A program made the translations under genes and the position numbers. A stretch of 49,318 bases of DNA from Actinomycetales bacterium (GTDB taxonomy: Bacteria > Actinomycetota > Actinomycetes > Nanopelagicales > Nanopelagicaceae), in the NCBI GenBank assembly GCA_018969355.1, contig JAGWYO010000008.1:1-49318 (forward strand). The letters run 5' to 3'. This document shows, piece by piece, positions 1 to 7,402 of the stretch. The notes under the pieces are model-generated. The model was not told the origin of the DNA. It worked only from the letters and a program-made list of their open reading frames with translations, and ran no database searches. Each line of letters begins with the position of its first letter. Position 1 is the stretch's first letter.

Positions 1-9
1 ATTTAGAAA

Positions 10-630
10 ATGCTCAGTAAGCAAGAGTTCACCGCAACTTGGAGTTCGTTGCATAACGATGCCCCTGTTGCCGGCGCTGTTGCTTGGTGGCTCACTATCT
101 CCTATCGATTTGGTCTGGTTGCAACTTTGCTACGTATTTCACCTAACGTTCTCACGATGTGCGGTCTTGCTTCAGCTGTTGCCACAGCGCTAACTGCAAC
201 CTCATGGTGGGCAGTTGGTTTTCTCGTATTCTCTCTCTTTTGTGATGGTATTGATGGCAGTGTTGCGATATTTCAAAAGCGACAAAGTCCTTGGGGAGCA
301 ACCCTTGATTCAGTCGTTGATCGCGTTAGCGAAGCTCTCTGGCTCTATGCACTCTATGTCATCGGTGTGCCAGCATGGCTTGTTATCACTCTCTGGTGTG
401 TTGCTTCTTTCCAAGAATATGCACGCGCCAAGTTAGTCTCACTCGGTGTTAAAGATATCGGTGTTGTCACACCAGCAGAGCGTCCAGTGCGAGCATCGTT
501 TTTATTTGTAGTTTTGATTATGTGGCAGTTAAATCTTCCAGGAGTTTATGTGCTCTCTGTGGCATTCCTAGCACTTCAAATTAGTGGCTTTTTAATGGTT
601 GCCCGCTTTGCGCGCTCCCAATTGCATTAG
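10..630 (+). CDS. CDP-alcohol phosphatidyltransferase family membrane protein
   Basis: This is a 206-residue multi-pass membrane protein of the CDP-alcohol phosphatidyltransferase family, whose members transfer a phosphoalcohol from a CDP-linked donor at the membrane. The signature is visible at residues 79-104: D79-x2-D82-G83-x2-A86-x9-G96-x3-D100-x3-D104. The Arg that usually follows the Ala (position 87) is Ile here. An in-frame TAG at 4-6 just upstream fixes the start at or after position 10. The 3' end overlaps the convergent carotenoid desaturase gene by 50 bp. The acceptor is not deducible; it could make a phospholipid such as a phosphatidylinositol- or glycerol-phosphate type lipid. 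The family call is firm, the substrate unknown. Confidence 0.8.
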   Translation: MLSKQEFTATWSSLHNDAPVAGAVAWWLTISYRFGLVATLLRISPNVLTMCGLASAVATALTATSWWAVGFLVFSLFCDGIDGSVAIFQKRQSPWGATLDSVVDRVSEALWLYALYVIGVPAWLVITLWCVASFQEYARAKLVSLGVKDIGVVTPAERPVRASFLFVVLIMWQLNLPGVYVLSVAFLALQISGFLMVARFARSQLH

Positions 631-2095
631 CAACTATTTCTGCACTTAATCCAACTAATGGTAATCCGCCACCAGGATGGGCTGAACCTCCAACGCAATA
701 AAGATTTCTAATGGGTGAGCGATTCTTTGCGCGCATAAAGGCTGCGCGCGGGCCGTTACTGGAAGTTCCATAGATAGAACCACCTGGTGCACTAACAGCG
801 CTCTCTAAATCTGCAGGAGTTCTAATCGTCATAGATTCTAGTCGGGAGCGCACAGGTATCCCACGTGCTTCTATCTGATCAATAATGCTGTTGGCATAAG
901 TGCGTGCAAACTCTGCATTGTTCCAATCAAAGCCATGAGCGCCGTGGGCAGGTGCGTTCACTAGAACAAACCACCCTTCTAGATATTCATCCTTAGTCAT
1001 CGCATCATCGCCAGGAGCACAGATATAGATAGTGGGTTCTGTGACAGGCTGCTTGTGAGTAAATATCGCATCAAACTCTGCGTCATAGTCCTTAGGAAAT
1101 AGAACAGTGTGATGATTAAGTGGAGCTGATTCATCTTTACGCATGCCAAGAAGTAATGAAAAGCCAGCCAGTGAGGCATCAGCTTTCTCTAGATTCTTTC
1201 TAACCTTCTTAATCGTTCGGATTTTGCCGGTAATTAACTTGTTATAAATCAGTGATGCATCAGCATTTGCAATGACTGCATCGGCGTTAATAACTTCACC
1301 GTTTTCTAGAGTAATTCCAGTTGCTGTTCCTCTATTGACGTTAATTGATGCAACAGGGCAGTTCAGATGGAAAGTGACTCCTACTTTCTCTGCGCGCTCA
1401 TGCACCAGCGTTGCCAGCGTTCCAAGTCCGCCCTTGATATGCCAAGCTCCAAATGACTCTTCAACATAGGCAATTGTGGAAAGAACTGCAGGTGCTTTGC
1501 GCGGATCTGAGCCGCTATAGGTTGCATAGCGATCTAGGATGTATCGAAGATGTTCATCGACAAGTTCTTCGGTCGCAAAATCCCTCAGAGTTTTCCAAGG
1601 AGCAATAATCTTTAGATCTCTTATGAGGGAGAATCGCTTGAACAATGAAAACGGTGAACGTAGTTCATTTTCAATAAAAGGCTCGCGAGAAACATCCCAC
1701 ATCTTCTCAGCTCTGCGCATCAGTTGATCCCATTGGCGGGAAACAGATTCCCCATAGGCTGTGCGCAGATTATTGAGAGTGTGATACCTAGAAAGATTTG
1801 CAAAATTAACGGTTGTGCCATCATTAAATCGATACTCAAATGATGGATCAACCGCCTGAATCTGACAGAGCAGTCCAAGATGTTTGCCAGTTCGTTGAAA
1901 GAAATCTTTATACACAGCCGGCAGAGTTAAAAGTGAGGGGCCAGTATCAAAGGCAACTTTGCCAATCCACTCAGTGTGAAGTTTTCCTCCCACACGATCT
2001 GATGCCTCATAGAGACTAACTTCATGTCCAGCTTTAGCCAAACGTGCAGCTGACATCATCCCGCCCATGCCGGCGCCGATTACAACTATTTTCAT
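581..2095 (-). CDS. CrtI/CrtD-like carotenoid desaturase (FAD-dependent)
   Basis: This 504-residue FAD-dependent oxidoreductase belongs to the phytoene desaturase family. It opens with a Rossmann dinucleotide-binding motif (G7-x-G9-x2-G12) followed by an acidic strand end and RVGGK, and ends with the family's FAD-contacting segment G-G-S-A-H-P-G-G-G-L-P. The start is the ATG at 2095: it overlaps the upstream glycosyltransferase stop as ATGA, and a longer reading from 2137 adds 14 residues ahead of the FAD motif with no purpose. It sits beside CruF-like, CrtA-like and glycosyltransferase genes, so a CrtD-type role (3,4-desaturation of a 1-hydroxy-carotenoid) is as likely as phytoene desaturation. 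The 3' end overlaps the convergent gene on the other strand. Confidence 0.85.
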   Translation of the reverse strand: MKIVVIGAGMGGMMSAARLAKAGHEVSLYEASDRVGGKLHTEWIGKVAFDTGPSLLTLPAVYKDFFQRTGKHLGLLCQIQAVDPSFEYRFNDGTTVNFANLSRYHTLNNLRTAYGESVSRQWDQLMRRAEKMWDVSREPFIENELRSPFSLFKRFSLIRDLKIIAPWKTLRDFATEELVDEHLRYILDRYATYSGSDPRKAPAVLSTIAYVEESFGAWHIKGGLGTLATLVHERAEKVGVTFHLNCPVASINVNRGTATGITLENGEVINADAVIANADASLIYNKLITGKIRTIKKVRKNLEKADASLAGFSLLLGMRKDESAPLNHHTVLFPKDYDAEFDAIFTHKQPVTEPTIYICAPGDDAMTKDEYLEGWFVLVNAPAHGAHGFDWNNAEFARTYANSIIDQIEARGIPVRSRLESMTIRTPADLESAVSAPGGSIYGTSSNGPRAAFMRAKNRSPIRNLYCVGGSAHPGGGLPLVGLSAEIVANAIGSAQSGQPLKSH

Positions 2096-3165
2096 AGCGT
2101 GCGGCCCTTCCATTGCAGCTGCCCACGCATTAACCATGAGTAAATGATTAAGTAGATAAGCAGTGCTGATGAAAGGGGATGTACAAACGCATCCACACCG
2201 TTCTTACCGGTTTTAATTGAACTCATTGCACGGGTGAGAGTAACTGCGGCATAGGCATACCAAGCTAGATATGAACCATTCATGCCAGCGATAAGGGGAG
2301 CCATACCTGTAAGAAAAATGAATGCGATTGCAAGTGCAGAACCAAAAACAGAACCAAAAGCTGCATGCAAAGATTTTCCGTAGCCTGATTGGATTTGGTT
2401 CCATGATGAATACATACGAGTGGATGCAATTGCTGCGCCATTTGCCACACAGCCATGTGAACCTTGTTTGACAAGAGCCCTTGCTAATTCGACATCATCT
2501 AAAACTTTGTTGCTAACGCAGTGATAGCCACCAACTTGAGCAAGGGCTGCCCGCCTAACAATAAAGAATTGGCCATTTGCCACAACCATGGAAGTGCGAG
2601 AGCTTTTCTCGGCAAAGCGCAAGATAACTGTGGACATCCACGACCATTGCAGCAGCGGTTGAATGAGTTTTTCTGACCAAGTATGTGCAAGCTGAGCCGG
2701 ATAAGGGGAGAGAAAATCTAGCTGTGTTCTCTTGAGTAATCTGACTGCTCTACATATCGCATCTGGCACTAATCTCACATCAGCATCAATGGATACGATG
2801 ATTTCACCGCTTGATTTCTCATAAAGTTGTTGCAACGCCCAGGTTTTACCAATCCACCCCTGTGGCAGCGTGGATCCACTCAATACATGAAAGTTGGACA
2901 GCCCAGTAGTGTGTTGGTGCAAGAGAGTAAGAGTGCCATCTTCAGAATTATCATCTAGAAACAAAAACTCAACGTTAGTCAAGTTCTGTTGAGTGCGAAG
3001 TGAGTTAACAAGTTCGGCAACATTTGGCGCCTCATTGCGCATCGGAACAACTACTGAGATTGCATCTCCTATTTGGATTATTTCATCTGGTGTACGAATG
3101 GTGAGAAAGTTGATTAAGGAGATTAAAAAGATCAGCCCTGCTGGAATTACTACTAGGTAATCCAT
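2092..3165 (-). CDS. Family 2 glycosyltransferase, CruG-like carotenoid glycosylase
   Basis: This 357-residue protein is a membrane-anchored GT-A glycosyltransferase. It has an N-terminal transmembrane helix (about 3-22), the sugar-nucleotide strand ISVVVPMRNE (36-45), a DxD metal motif D127-A-D129 and a later acidic pair D223-D224 where the catalytic base usually lies. Two or three hydrophobic helices follow at the C-terminus. The stretch P-Q-G-W-I-G-K-T-W-A after the first domain is typical of the carotenoid glycosyltransferases related to CruG and CrtQ. It lies five bases downstream of the CruF-like gene and overlaps the desaturase by four bases, which supports glycosylation of a carotenoid hydroxyl. 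The sugar donor is unknown. Confidence 0.75.
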   Translation of the reverse strand: MDYLVVIPAGLIFLISLINFLTIRTPDEIIQIGDAISVVVPMRNEAPNVAELVNSLRTQQNLTNVEFLFLDDNSEDGTLTLLHQHTTGLSNFHVLSGSTLPQGWIGKTWALQQLYEKSSGEIIVSIDADVRLVPDAICRAVRLLKRTQLDFLSPYPAQLAHTWSEKLIQPLLQWSWMSTVILRFAEKSSRTSMVVANGQFFIVRRAALAQVGGYHCVSNKVLDDVELARALVKQGSHGCVANGAAIASTRMYSSWNQIQSGYGKSLHAAFGSVFGSALAIAFIFLTGMAPLIAGMNGSYLAWYAYAAVTLTRAMSSIKTGKNGVDAFVHPLSSALLIYLIIYSWLMRGQLQWKGRTL

Positions 3166-3170
3166 GGAAT

Positions 3171-3974
3171 CTAAGGGCGTCCTAACCAGCGGTTAAAGAA
3201 ATAAGGGGCAAGGACTACCCCAAAAATCCCTCCTGCAAAAAAGGCAATGCCTGGGCGGCCAAAGAAGAACAAGTTGCCGACAAAGCCTGAGAACAAAGTC
3301 CACAATAAAAATACATCGGTCGTGAGAAAAGTTGCTCCACTCTTTCGCTTATCTCGTGGGGTAATTAGGTGCAAAACGCCAATTAAGAACATTCCACTGA
3401 GTAACCAACCAAAAGTATTCGATAAAGGAATCTCGGGTTGGAACGGAACATGCGCGCCAGAAACCACCCATGTCCAATTACCCTGTGCCACCATGAGTGG
3501 ATCTAGAAACAAATCCCATGCAGCAAGGACAACTGCGCCGTAGAGGAATACCCAATTACCTGCAATGCGACGGGCCGCAGTTAAAACTGGGTGGGCCATC
3601 ATGATCCAAGCAAACGGGACAACTAGCGGAACTTCAACAATCATTAGCCCTAAATTGCCAGAGTATGAATAACTACCAAAAGGCCATTGGGTTAAGACTC
3701 CAATATGTTCGATCGTCAGAGCGAAGGAGAACGTGAAGAGGAAATAGGTAATGGCGTAGCGAGTGCCATATGCCAGGAATGCATGGAACAACATTGCCCC
3801 TGCGCCCCAATAAACAACATTGATGGTGAGCAATCGCAATATCTCACCATCAACTAATGGATAGAGGACTTGAAGCAAGATCGCGATGCCAACTACAGAG
3901 TTTAATAAGCCCTTCACTCGAGGTGATAACTGCCCGTGGCGGCGCCGTCGTGGAACATAATGACGGATTGACAT
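3171..3974 (-). CDS. cruF: CruF-like carotenoid 1,2-hydratase (carotenoid biosynthesis membrane protein)
   Basis: This is a 267-residue integral membrane protein with about seven hydrophobic helices after a basic N-terminus rich in Arg and His. The conserved segments E-H-I-G-V-L-T-x-W-P-F-G-x-Y and A-A-W-D-L-F-L-D-P match the CruF/bisanhydrobacterioruberin hydratase family (DUF422 type), which adds water across the terminal 1,2 double bond of acyclic carotenoid ends. Its product would give the hydroxyl that the neighbouring glycosyltransferase can use. It lies in the same minus-strand run, 26 bp after the CrtA-like gene and 5 bp before the glycosyltransferase. The family assignment is from remembered motifs; the exact substrate is inferred. 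Confidence 0.8.
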   Translation of the reverse strand: MSIRHYVPRRRRHGQLSPRVKGLLNSVVGIAILLQVLYPLVDGEILRLLTINVVYWGAGAMLFHAFLAYGTRYAITYFLFTFSFALTIEHIGVLTQWPFGSYSYSGNLGLMIVEVPLVVPFAWIMMAHPVLTAARRIAGNWVFLYGAVVLAAWDLFLDPLMVAQGNWTWVVSGAHVPFQPEIPLSNTFGWLLSGMFLIGVLHLITPRDKRKSGATFLTTDVFLLWTLFSGFVGNLFFFGRPGIAFFAGGIFGVVLAPYFFNRWLGRP

Positions 3975-4000
3975 GGCTTAAGTCTGCCCTAAAAGCCTTC

Positions 4001-4657
4001 CTAACTATTAATCGAACCGCGAATATCTTTGAGCGCAAAGCGTGCAAAGAGCTCTTCTGAATACCATCTATGGATAGTTGTGTCTGCAATCGCCTTTTGG
4101 TGGGCTGGGCCTTTATATGCAAAGTTCTTAATGGCCGCCCCAGTGTCCCAAAGTGAAAAAGTTCCCTGTAAACCAATAGGGGCTTCACCAATTCCTATGG
4201 CAGAGATCAAGCCAGGTGCTGATTTCAATGACAGTGTCACAGGTGGCACAGAGCTCCAAAAGCGAAAGTTTTGATGCCACTTAATGCGCGCTCGAGTAAT
4301 TGCTGCGACAGGTCCATCCCAATCTTGTGCCGTTGCAATAAATGGTTCCTGTTTAGCCCACTGACCATGGGAAGAGATTGGTTCAAGAACGGCACGAAAT
4401 TCACTGACACTATTTTTGCGCCATTGCTTCACAACAAATGAGTGATCAAAGGACTCGATATCATGCACGTGTGCAATCAAACCCCAGCGCAAAGCGTTGG
4501 CATCAGAAGGTGTGAAAGTCTCACCTTTACCAGTCCCCAATGATTTAAAAAAGCCGACATTTCTCGAGCGACGCAAAACAAAACGATCCATCCCCATAGC
4601 AACTAGTGCAAAAGGAATTCGACTTGGAGTAATTGTCCAGAAGTAGGCAACAATCAT
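4001..4657 (-). CDS. CrtA-like (spheroidene monooxygenase-family) carotenoid oxygenase
   Basis: This 218-residue soluble protein resembles the spheroidene monooxygenase (CrtA) family, which introduces keto groups into acyclic carotenoids. Recognisable pieces are the R-R-S-R-N-x-G-F-F-K-x-L-G-T-G-x-G-E-T-F-T-P segment near residue 30-50, the ITRARIK strand, and near the C-terminus AIGIGEAPIGLQGTFSLW followed by FAYKGPAH and RWYSEELFARF. These match the actinobacterial branch of the family. The ATG follows the previous gene's TAA directly. Context in a carotenoid operon supports the call. It would supply oxygenation of the end product; whether it makes a ketone or hydroxyl, and at which carbon, cannot be read from the sequence. 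Confidence 0.75.
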   Translation of the reverse strand: MIVAYFWTITPSRIPFALVAMGMDRFVLRRSRNVGFFKSLGTGKGETFTPSDANALRWGLIAHVHDIESFDHSFVVKQWRKNSVSEFRAVLEPISSHGQWAKQEPFIATAQDWDGPVAAITRARIKWHQNFRFWSSVPPVTLSLKSAPGLISAIGIGEAPIGLQGTFSLWDTGAAIKNFAYKGPAHQKAIADTTIHRWYSEELFARFALKDIRGSINS

Positions 4658-4900
4658 TTAAAACCAGCGAATCATTCCAATAATGCCAGCTGCTGCATAG
4701 AAGAACTGCAGAAAGAGAATTCCTTTGTGCTTGCCAAGAAATGCCCAAATGCCAATAAGGGCAGAGGATGTCAGAAGCAATGTGAAACCAATGAATTCAG
4801 CTCCAATATTTGCTGCAACTAGAAGTGAGTAAAGGATTGCAGTTGCAACACCTAGCCACTCAAAAATCTTTGCCTTAGCGGCATTACTATTTCTGTTCAA
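4658..4900 (-). CDS. Small three-helix membrane protein of unknown function
   Basis: This 80-residue protein is not recognised with certainty. After a short polar N-terminus (about 12 residues) it has three closely spaced hydrophobic helices (about 14-30, 35-53 and 60-79) with a G-K-H-K-G loop between the second and third and an R-W-F end. It overlaps the VOC gene by 14 bp and abuts the CrtA-like gene with no gap, so it is almost surely co-translated with the carotenoid genes. The compact helix pattern is a little like a fragment of a PnuC-type fold, but that is only an impression. Confidence 0.65.
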   Translation of the reverse strand: MNRNSNAAKAKIFEWLGVATAILYSLLVAANIGAEFIGFTLLLTSSALIGIWAFLGKHKGILFLQFFYAAAGIIGMIRWF

Positions 4901-5270
4901 TTAAATCCCACTTATTCCCATATTTGTCTTTGAAAACCACCACTTGACCATAGGCCTCTTGGCGCGCAGTTTCAATGAACTCAATGCCTTTAGATTTATA
5001 GCCCTCGTAAGTTTCATTAAAGTTGGTTGTATACATAAAAAACCCCACGCGGCCACCTGTTGCATTACCTATCGCTGCCACCTGTGCTTCATTAGCTGCC
5101 TTTGCCAGCAGTATTCGAGCACCTTGTGAGCTAGGTGCTACTACTACCCAGCGCTTTTCAGGCGATAGGACTGTGTCTTCAATGAGGTTGAATCCAAGAT
5201 CATTGACGTAGTGAGAAATTGCTGCGTCATAGTCATCAATGACAATTGTAATCATTCCTAAAGTGTTCAT
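4887..5270 (-). CDS. VOC-superfamily (glyoxalase/bleomycin-resistance fold) protein
   Basis: This 127-residue protein has the vicinal-oxygen-chelate fold: two beta-alpha-beta-beta-beta repeats, the first beginning M-I-T-I-V-I-D-D-Y-D-A-A-I-S-H-Y and the second ending in F-K-D-K-Y-G-N-K-W-D-L-I-E. The terminal E in the last strand matches a metal ligand position of the family. VOC members range from isomerases and dioxygenases to binding proteins, so no reaction can be named. It overlaps both neighbours (4 bp with the upstream membrane protein gene, 14 bp with the downstream one), which puts it in the carotenoid transcription unit. Confidence 0.8.
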   Translation of the reverse strand: MNTLGMITIVIDDYDAAISHYVNDLGFNLIEDTVLSPEKRWVVVAPSSQGARILLAKAANEAQVAAIGNATGGRVGFFMYTTNFNETYEGYKSKGIEFIETARQEAYGQVVVFKDKYGNKWDLIEQK

Positions 5271-5692
5271 AACTTGTCAGGCCCCGTGGGTTTTGAAACC
5301 TTTGCCTCACTTGTGTTTTTCGATTGGGACTTCAAGATTCCATAAAATGCAGCCGTAATCACAAATGCGGGGATAGTGTTCCAACGCTCATTTGCGCTTC
5401 GAGATGCTGCATTGGCAAGAATTCCTAACAGACCGAGAATGACAAAGGCTTTAACTATCCATTTCGGCTTAATTGCTTTGCCGTAAGAGAAGCGAGTGAA
5501 GATTACTACTTGATAAAGGATTAGGGAAAAATTCAGAATATAAACCAGTCGTATATAAGTTGGAAAAATCTCAAATTGACCACCAGCTGCGCGATCAAGT
5601 GCGTAAGAAGCACCCAGAATGACACCACCCACTAGATATAGGTTCCAGGCAAAAGAGGCAAAAACTGCAGTTACAAAAGTTTTGTTCCGCAT
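5267..5692 (-). CDS. Hypothetical four-helix membrane protein
   Basis: This 141-residue protein is not recognised. It has four hydrophobic segments (about 8-30, 45-66, 80-98 and 107-122) separated by short basic or polar loops, and ends in a charged, Lys- and Ser-rich tail of about 20 residues. It overlaps the VOC gene start by 4 bp (ATGA) and starts 4 bp after the YbaK-type gene ends. That places it between general-metabolism genes and the carotenoid genes, probably as part of one transcript. The number and spacing of the helices are the only functional clue. Confidence 0.65.
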   Translation of the reverse strand: MRNKTFVTAVFASFAWNLYLVGGVILGASYALDRAAGGQFEIFPTYIRLVYILNFSLILYQVVIFTRFSYGKAIKPKWIVKAFVILGLLGILANAASRSANERWNTIPAFVITAAFYGILKSQSKNTSEAKVSKPTGPDKL

Positions 5693-5696
5693 TTAA

Positions 5697-6185
5697 CTAG
5701 TCTCCCACCACCATAGGAGTTGCACCCGTTACTCGCGCTAACTCTGAAAAAGATGTTGGATAAACAGAGTGCGGGTGACCTGCAGCAGCCCATGCCACGT
5801 CGTAATCATTAAGAGCCTGATCAATCAAAGTGATTTCTGGCGTATTCATCCAACCAACAGGGGAGACGCCACCGATAGAAAAGCCTGAGGCATTTTTCAC
5901 AAAGTCAGCATCTGCGCGGTGAAGCTTTTCGAGACCTAAGTTTTTTGCAACAAGTTCAGTATCAACACGATGGCGCCCACTAGTTATAACGAGCAGTGGA
6001 TTGCCGTTAGGGAGCTTGAAAACAATAGAGGATGCAACTTGTCCTACTTCAATGCCTAGGGCGTTAGCAGCATCGAGTGCTGTGCGAGCAGAGTCAGAGA
6101 GAATGGTGACTTCGCCCAAACACCCCAACTCCTTGAGCAAGGCGCTTACGCGAATAACTGAGGGGTTGTTTAGAACTTCCTCCAC
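5697..6185 (-). CDS. YbaK/EbsC-family aminoacyl-tRNA deacylase-like protein
   Basis: This 162-residue protein belongs to the YbaK/prolyl-tRNA editing superfamily, which hydrolyses mischarged aminoacyl-tRNA in trans. The core motif V-A-S-S-I-V-F-K (50-57) carries the conserved lysine, K57, and the G-G-V-S-P-V-G stretch around residue 105 matches the family's substrate-pocket loop. The start is a GTG three bases after the upstream stop; no clear Shine-Dalgarno precedes it, so translation probably depends on coupling. The amino acid specificity cannot be judged. It is encoded between the iron-ADH gene and a membrane protein gene on the same strand. Confidence 0.8.
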   Translation of the reverse strand: MEEVLNNPSVIRVSALLKELGCLGEVTILSDSARTALDAANALGIEVGQVASSIVFKLPNGNPLLVITSGRHRVDTELVAKNLGLEKLHRADADFVKNASGFSIGGVSPVGWMNTPEITLIDQALNDYDVAWAAAGHPHSVYPTSFSELARVTGATPMVVGD

Positions 6186-6188
6186 TGT

Positions 6189-7367
6189 CTATGCAACACG
6201 GCTTTCAAGCTTTAGCGCTGACATAAATGCATCGACCACTTCCTGCTTGCTCCATGGCTTTGGAGCTTGTGTAATAAAGAAATCTTTGAGTGCGATTTCA
6301 GCTAGTTCATCAATGTCGCCTTCAACAAAACCAAGGGATGAGAGCACGGGAAATTGCAGCTGGGCAAGGATCTTTCTCACAGCGTTCACGCAGCGAGATC
6401 CATCCTTCGTGCCATCTTGTGGCACGCCCATCGCATCTGCAATGCGCTCCATCTTCTCGGGGACAACCTTTGCTTCACGAGTGAGAGTTTCAACGAGAAC
6501 TAAACCAATTGTTAGGCCGTGTGGAACATGCTTAAGGCCACCGATGGCTTGGCCTAATGAGTGTTCTGCTGTGCAGTCAGAGATATTCATTGTTAGACCA
6601 GCCATCATGCTCCCTGATGCCATTCCAGCACGAGCAACTGTGTCATTGCCATCTTTAAAGGCAGCAACTAAGGCTGGTGTCATCATGCGCACTGCTTCAT
6701 AACCGATTGCATCTCCAATAGGAGTGGAACATTTAGCGATGATTCCAGCAATGGCTTGAGCCAGAGCATCGATACCAGTGTTTGCTGTCATTGATGGAGG
6801 CATGGAATAAGTAAGGACTGGGTCAACCAGTGCTACTTGTGCACGTAGGTTTCCATTAGCAATACCCGCTTTGCGACCAGCTTCTGGATCAGAGATAACA
6901 GAACCACCCGATACTTCAGAGCCTGTGCCAGCAGATGTTGGCAGCGCTACAAGAGGAAGCGTTGGTGCTGGATACACAGGTGGCTGTGATTGGAATTCAC
7001 GGAAGGTGCAGTTGAGTTGGGCGCATAGACGCGCAGCTTTAGCTGTGTCAATCACTGAGCCGCCACCGAGTGCAACAACAACATCAGAGCCAGCTGCCTT
7101 AAGTGCTGCAATTGAATCATCAACCATTTGAATTGTTGGCTCACCTGCTGGCTTTTCAAAGACCGTAACAGTGATGCCTGATGCAGCCTTGATTTGATCG
7201 ATGAGCTTTGCTGCTGCTGGATTGAACTTCTCAATATCTTTATCAACCATCAAAAATACTTTACTGGAACCAAGCTCTGCAACAACTGCGGGCAATGTCT
7301 GTGCCACACCTTCTCCAAAGCGAACCTTGACTGGAAGGTGATTATTAAAGGCGGTGATGTTGTCCAC
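6189..7367 (-). CDS. Iron-containing alcohol dehydrogenase family protein
   Basis: This 392-residue protein has the group III (iron-type) alcohol dehydrogenase fold. The NAD(P)-binding G-G-G-S-V-I-D-T-A-K motif is at 101-110. Aligning with the usual four metal ligands (Asp, His, His, His) gives D200, Q204, H269 and H283: the ligand spacing is kept, but the second ligand is Gln instead of His. The start is GTG with AGGAG six bases upstream. It heads the minus-strand run that ends in the carotenoid genes, but it is probably not a carotenoid enzyme. Possible activities include reduction of an aldehyde or keto acid, or a maleylacetate- or glycerol-dehydrogenase-like reaction; none is favoured. 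Confidence 0.85.
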   Translation of the reverse strand: MDNITAFNNHLPVKVRFGEGVAQTLPAVVAELGSSKVFLMVDKDIEKFNPAAAKLIDQIKAASGITVTVFEKPAGEPTIQMVDDSIAALKAAGSDVVVALGGGSVIDTAKAARLCAQLNCTFREFQSQPPVYPAPTLPLVALPTSAGTGSEVSGGSVISDPEAGRKAGIANGNLRAQVALVDPVLTYSMPPSMTANTGIDALAQAIAGIIAKCSTPIGDAIGYEAVRMMTPALVAAFKDGNDTVARAGMASGSMMAGLTMNISDCTAEHSLGQAIGGLKHVPHGLTIGLVLVETLTREAKVVPEKMERIADAMGVPQDGTKDGSRCVNAVRKILAQLQFPVLSSLGFVEGDIDELAEIALKDFFITQAPKPWSKQEVVDAFMSALKLESRVA

Positions 7368-7402
7368 GGAGAGCTCCTAGGTGAGTTGGTATGGGTGTGA
7401 TT

